From Prunella strophiata (lineage: Eukaryota; Chordata; Aves; Passeriformes; Prunellidae), in the NCBI GenBank assembly GCA_036583965.1, contig JAZBQD010000014.1:68289895-68353894 (forward strand): 64,000 nt of DNA, written 5' to 3'. The notes beneath the pieces are model-generated. The model worked only from the letters and a program-made list of their open reading frames with translations. It had not been told where the DNA came from and did not search any database. Shown in pieces: positions 59,468 through 64,000 of this stretch. The translations under genes and the position numbers were made by a program. Every line of letters starts with the position of its first letter. The first letter of the stretch is position 1.

Positions 59468-60450
59468 ATGATCATCCCTTCATGACCATCCTTCCATGGC
59501 CATCCCTCCATGATCATCCTTCCATGGCCATCCCTCCATGATCATCCCTCCATGGTCATTCCCATGGTCATCTCCCCATGGTCAACCCTCCAGGGTCATC
59601 CTTAACTGGGTGTCCTTCCATGGCCATCCCTCCATGATCATCCTTCCATGGCCATCCCTCCATGATCATCCTTCCATGGCCATCCCTCCATGGCCATCCC
59701 TCCATGACCATCCTTCCATGGCCATCCCTCCATGATCATCCTTCCATGATCATCCCTCCGTGACCATCCTTCCATGGCCATCCCTCCATGATCATCCTTC
59801 CATGGCCATCCCTCCATGATCATCCTTCCATGGCCATCCCTCCATGACCATCCTTCCATGGCCATCCCTCCATGGTCATCCTTCCATGGCCATCCCTCCA
59901 TGACCATCCTTCCATGGTCAGCCCTTCATGATCATCCTTCCATGATCATCCCTCCATGACCATCCTTCCATGGCCATCCCTCCATGACCATCCTTCCATG
60001 GCCATCCCTCCATGGTCATCCTTCCATGGCCATCCCTCCATGATCATCCTGCCATGGTCATCCCTTCATGACCATCCTTCTATGGCCATCCCTCCATGAT
60101 CATCCCTCCATGGTCATTCCCATGATCATCCTTCCATGGCCATCCCTCCATGATCATCCTTCCATGGTCATTCCCATGGTCATCCCTTCATGGTCATCCC
60201 CCCATGGTCATCTCCCCATGATCAACCCTCCAGGGTCATCCTTAACTGGGCGTCCTTCCATGGTCATCCCTTCATGGTCACCCCACCACGATCATCCCTC
60301 CATGGTCATCCCCATGATCATCCCTCCATGGTCATCCCTTCATGGTCAACCCTCCATGGTCATCCTTACTTGGTCACCCCCCCCATGGTCATCTCCCATG
60401 GTCATCCCTTCATGGTCAATCCCCCATGGTCATCTCCCCATGGTCATCCC
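59468..60450 (+). repeat. Minisatellite, 14-bp unit, about 1 kb
   Basis: About 70 copies of a 14-bp unit of the type CATCCTTCCATGGC / CATCCCTCCATGAT, often alternating as a 28-bp dimer. Because 14 is not a multiple of three, every frame stays open and translates as a 14-residue repeat. A variant landmark, CTTAACTGGG, occurs at 59601-59610 and again at 60241-60250 within the same flanking order, showing a 640-bp higher-order duplication. Confidence 0.95.
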
Positions 60451-63400
60451 TCCACGGGCAGTCTGGGGCCCTGTCCCCTTCCTGCCACCTCGTGCCTCCT
60501 CCAGCTTTGCCCCCCAGACCCCCAGTCCCTCCCGTTAACCCATCCCAGGAGGGTCACAGCTCCCAGCAGGGTGGTGGCAGGGGGATGCCCCCACAAGGAG
60601 CTGTCCCCACTGTCCCCAGGAGCAGTGCCACCTCCTCGGCAGAGCAAACGGGGCTCAAAGTCCCCAGCCAGCCCTGCTGGCCACCACCCTGCATTATGGG
60701 GTGCCCCTGAACCCCATTTCAGCCCCCGGTGTCAGCTCTCCAGCAGTGAGAGGCACTGCAGAGAGGGGACACGGGACCCAAGTGTGTCCCTGCAGAGCCC
60801 AGCATCCCTTCAGCTGCTCCTTTCCCTGTCGCTTTCACCCGCTGCCCCTCGCTGTCCCCTTTCTCCAGCTCAAAGCTGCTCTGGGTGTCTCTGCTCACTG
60901 TCCCCTCGCTGCCACAGCAGCTGCGGCGATGCCAGCAGCGCCAGCCCAGTGCTCATGGTTCTGCTTCCCTCTAGTGACAGCCCGGCCGCACATCAGCAGG
61001 ATCACTGCTCTTCCCTGGAGCCCGTGGAGACGGCACCCTTGGGCTTGGAGCCCTCACTGCAGACCCCAAGGATGGGGGTGGGAGTATCTCCATCCCCACT
61101 GAGTCGGGATGACATGGAAGATTCTGTGTCCATGTGAATAATCTTCATTTCTCTGCGCACGTTCTCTGCCTGCAGCTGTTCATGGACATCCCCTTCCCCA
61201 GCACGGTGCTGGGATGCTCGAGGCCCTTGGGGTGGTTCCTGGGAAAGGCTGATTTGGAGAGCAGCTGCACGGGGAGGGGGCACTTGGTGGGAGACATGAA
61301 CCCTTCCCACACACACACAAGCCCAGCTCCTGAGTCCTTCCAGCATCCATGCCCACCATCCTTTTCCTAAAACAGCCTCGTGGAGCAGCGATGAGGGGAT
61401 GGGTGAGGATGGAACAGGGACAGAGCTGGACTCCAGTCTAGTGTCTGGGGCACTCAGCTCGGAAAAAAAAGCAGCCCCAAGTTCCTTCTTTTCTGATAAA
61501 ACACCCAAAACTCATTTCCAAATCATGGTTCCTTGCTCTACACAGGGTCTCTCCTGTGGTGGCCAAAAGCAGCCATGTCCTAATAAAAAAAATCCATGCC
61601 TTCTGCAAGATGCAAGATGTCTCACCACAGATTTTTTTTCTTTTTTAATTCAAAAGGTTCTGTACACAAAGCATTTTCTTCTTTCTGTTTCTCTCCACAA
61701 TTTTCTAGGCTCTCCTCATCACTATTTAACAGCTAGACTGCTCTTTGAGGAGCTTCCAATGTACTTTCCATTAAATTTTAACCACCCTTAAAGGTTGTTC
61801 TGTGACCCAAATTATGATCCCAATGTCTGTTGTCTGTGATGCTCCAAATGCCTCACACCATGCCCCAAAAATGTGCTTTGGAGCTTAGGGGGCTTTGCAT
61901 CCTGGTCCCTAGGACCCACCACCCATCCCATGGCAGTGCCTAACATCCCCTCCTCTGCCCAGCTCAACATTTGCAGCCCCCTTCCCCAAGCCTGAGATTC
62001 CTTGTCCTCTCATCTGGGGGACTGGCACCCAGCTCTGGAGGAGCATCTCCAGGTCCTCCATGTCCCCATGGCAGCACTGCAGCCCCTCTGCTGGGTGGAC
62101 ACACTGAGGAATCATCACTCCAGGTGCCTCTGGCAGCCAGGCCTCACCACCATGGCTTGTTCACTCTGATTTATCCACCCCCTGATTGACTCCCTGACTT
62201 CTGGTCAGCCAGTTCTGCACGTTCATTCACTGGGGGAAAATTTCCCTTTGCCTCACAATTGTTTGTTTCTGCTGCTTTCTGCTTCATCACTGCCTTGTTT
62301 TGGGAAAAGGGGCTTTTTGGGGAGGTGATTCATTGCTCTGTGGATTTTCCTGCATACTCAGTTCATCAGCTGCCCCATCCTCTCCCCCTTGCTGCTGCTT
62401 CCCCCAGTTCTCCCATTCCCCAGAGCGAATTGATTCACTGTTGAGGTTTATTTCTGGCTTCCAGCTGCTGGGCTCCTTGCAGCTGCCTCGAGCTGGTGTG
62501 TTCCTCTTCTCCCCCAGAGTCTCTCCTCCTCCTCCTCACTTTCCTCCTACTGCTACTCCTGGCTATATTCCTCCATCTAATTTCCCTGTTGCCTTCTCCA
62601 TGCAATGTTTGGCTGTTTTAATGGTCTCAGTAAGCCCAACCAGAAGCTGGAGGGCAGCAGCACATGTGGCATGACCAGGGCTTCAGGGTAAGGTGCCACC
62701 AGCCTCTGGGTGCCAGGATGAAGGGTTGCCACCCCTCCCCTGTTTCAGGCTGAGCACACAAGACAGCAGGATCAAGCCTATCCCTTCATTCCTCCATGTT
62801 CAGAAGGAATAAAATTCCATAGCTGTGATTTACCTGAGGTGATGCCACAAGCACAAAGTGTCCTGGGTGGCTTTAACCACTGGTGCCCACCAGATCCAAA
62901 GGAGCTGCTGTCTTTGAAGATGTGGAGAGGGGGGATTTAGGTAGCTTGATGCCAGCTGCAGCACCCAAAGCCAAGCCCTGGGTCTGTAAATCCCCCAGCT
63001 CAGCTGTTCTTTAATCCTGGAGGTGTCTCAGTTCTGCAATGCTCTCAGCAGAAGGGAGGTCCTGGCCAGGCAGAGGCTGTGCCCCAGGCAGTCCCAGGGA
63101 ACTTCCCCTGACCCTTCCCTTGGGTCAAACCCTCCTGGATGCACAAACTCCTGTGGGCTCTCAGCAGAGGGGTTTAGTCCCTGGGTGCTCTCCAGGCCAC
63201 CCACCACAAGGACTGGGGTCCTTGGACACAGGACACAGTGGTGGTGGGCTGAAATCCACCCTTCTCATTTGGGTAACACACTGAGCTCAGCTTCACCCTT
63301 CTCAAGAGTTTTCCTCACTCCTGGGGCTCTCCTTTGAAATCCTTCCCAGTTTCCAGCCCCGAGCCTGGGCACAGCATCCCTGTGCCTTTCCCCACACGCT

Positions 63401-63824
63401 CTCCCTGCCCTGGTTTGCATTCACTCACAGTAGCCCTTAGCTCAGGTGGTGGTTGTGTCTCCCATTTGGGTGATTACTGACCCAAAACCTGTGTTTTAGG
63501 GATTTTCCACATCCCAAGTGCAGGTGCTCTGGCACTGGATCTCATCCCAGACTGTGCCAAGCTCAGGTTTACACAGCTGCAGGCACCAGGCAATCCATCT
63601 CACCAGTGACTTGTTTTTCCCCCAATTTTTGCCCAGCAAACAGTTTCTTCTCCAATTCCAGTTCCTTCTGGGGCTGGATGAAGTAGCTGGGAGCACAGAT
63701 CCAAGCCCAAGTGGACACTGCTGGGAGCAGACCTTTACCCACCCTGTTTGCAGTCACATTGGTGTTGTGCTGGGTTTAACGTGGGCCATGGAGATGCTCA
63801 CAGCTTTTTCATGAGAATATAGAA
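60451..63824. other. Region with no recognised gene, GC-richer than the rest
   Basis: Pro/Ser-rich open frames (for example continuing from the minisatellite to 61137) look like composition effects. No splice-supported coding segment or known repeat was recognised. Confidence 0.35.
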
Positions 63825-63900
63825 ACTCAGAATCACAGAATGGTTTGGGATGGAAATGACCTTAAAGATAATCTAGTTCCAGCCCCCAGATCATTTAGGG
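63825..63900 (-). mobile_element. Antisense CR1 LINE 3' end at the window edge
   Basis: CAGAATCACAGAATGGTTTG, GGATGGAAATGACCTTAAAG and ATAATCTAGTTCCAGCCCCC form a clear reversed CR1 terminus. It may extend further right. Confidence 0.9.
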
Positions 63901-64000
63901 CTAAGCTGAGCACCTTCTGGAAACCTGAACAGGCTACAAGCCACGTTCTCAGGTGTGAAATCCTGTAAAAATAAGTTGCACTATCACAGCTTTCTGTGGT

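Noticed and set aside
59638..59907. Gly/Trp/Asp-rich 14-residue repeat protein on the minus strand, and Pro/Trp/His-rich frames at 60068-61137 on the plus strand
   Set aside because: They are translations of the 14-bp minisatellite, which is open in every frame; no splice or start evidence.
24781..64000. Search for further MKLN1 exons on the minus strand
   Set aside because: I recognised none by reading, but this was not an exhaustive translated search; a TBLASTN of muskelin would decide.

Overview
This is a vertebrate nuclear genomic window, almost certainly from a bird. The evidence is the dense scatter of CR1 LINE 3' ends in both orientations (typical end: CCCAAACCATTCTGTGATTCT), degenerate retroviral LTR-like blocks, and a conserved vertebrate gene (muskelin). 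A passerine is my guess from the LTR style and is inference only. There is no bacterial, phage or CRISPR content.

Layout. (1) 1-10111: 3' UTR and/or downstream sequence of MKLN1. (2) 10112-22917: the last four coding exons of MKLN1 (muskelin, a kelch-repeat subunit of the CTLH/GID ubiquitin ligase) on the minus strand, all with canonical splice sites and matching phases; about 139 C-terminal residues are present. (3) 24281-24780: a run of exactly 500 N, i.e. a conventional assembly gap. (4) 24781-about 44265: a tandem cluster of three ENDOD1-like (endonuclease domain-containing 1 protein-like) genes, all on the minus strand. They encode small, probably secreted DNA/RNA non-specific endonucleases, each with a signal-peptide coding exon and a catalytic coding exon. 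(5) about 44265-59460: no gene that I can support; CR1 pieces, an LTR-like block and AT-rich low complexity. (6) 59468-60450: a minisatellite with a 14-bp unit. (7) 60451-64000: no recognised gene.

The ENDOD1-like cluster is the interesting part. Copy 1 (24919-27872) is open, but its catalytic motif reads DHGH and its C-terminus runs into an antisense CR1 element. Copy 2 (34307-36260) has an intact second coding exon (motif NRGH) but two 1-bp insertions in its first coding exon, so it looks like a pseudogene. Copy 3 (41293-44143) is open with the canonical DRGH motif, but the upstream promoter block present in front of copies 1 and 2 is absent. Copies 1 and 2 each have two TATA-box/non-coding first-exon modules with good splice donors; the distal module carries a GGAATTCC (kappa-B-like) site just upstream of its TATA box. 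Introns of copies 1 and 3 look much more alike than their coding exons, the pattern expected from diversifying selection on the protein or from gene conversion confined to introns.

The cluster lies where the upstream MKLN1 intron should continue. It is therefore either nested in an MKLN1 intron or wrongly joined across the N gap; the window cannot decide. All identities and similarities below were judged by eye from the sequence, with no database search.
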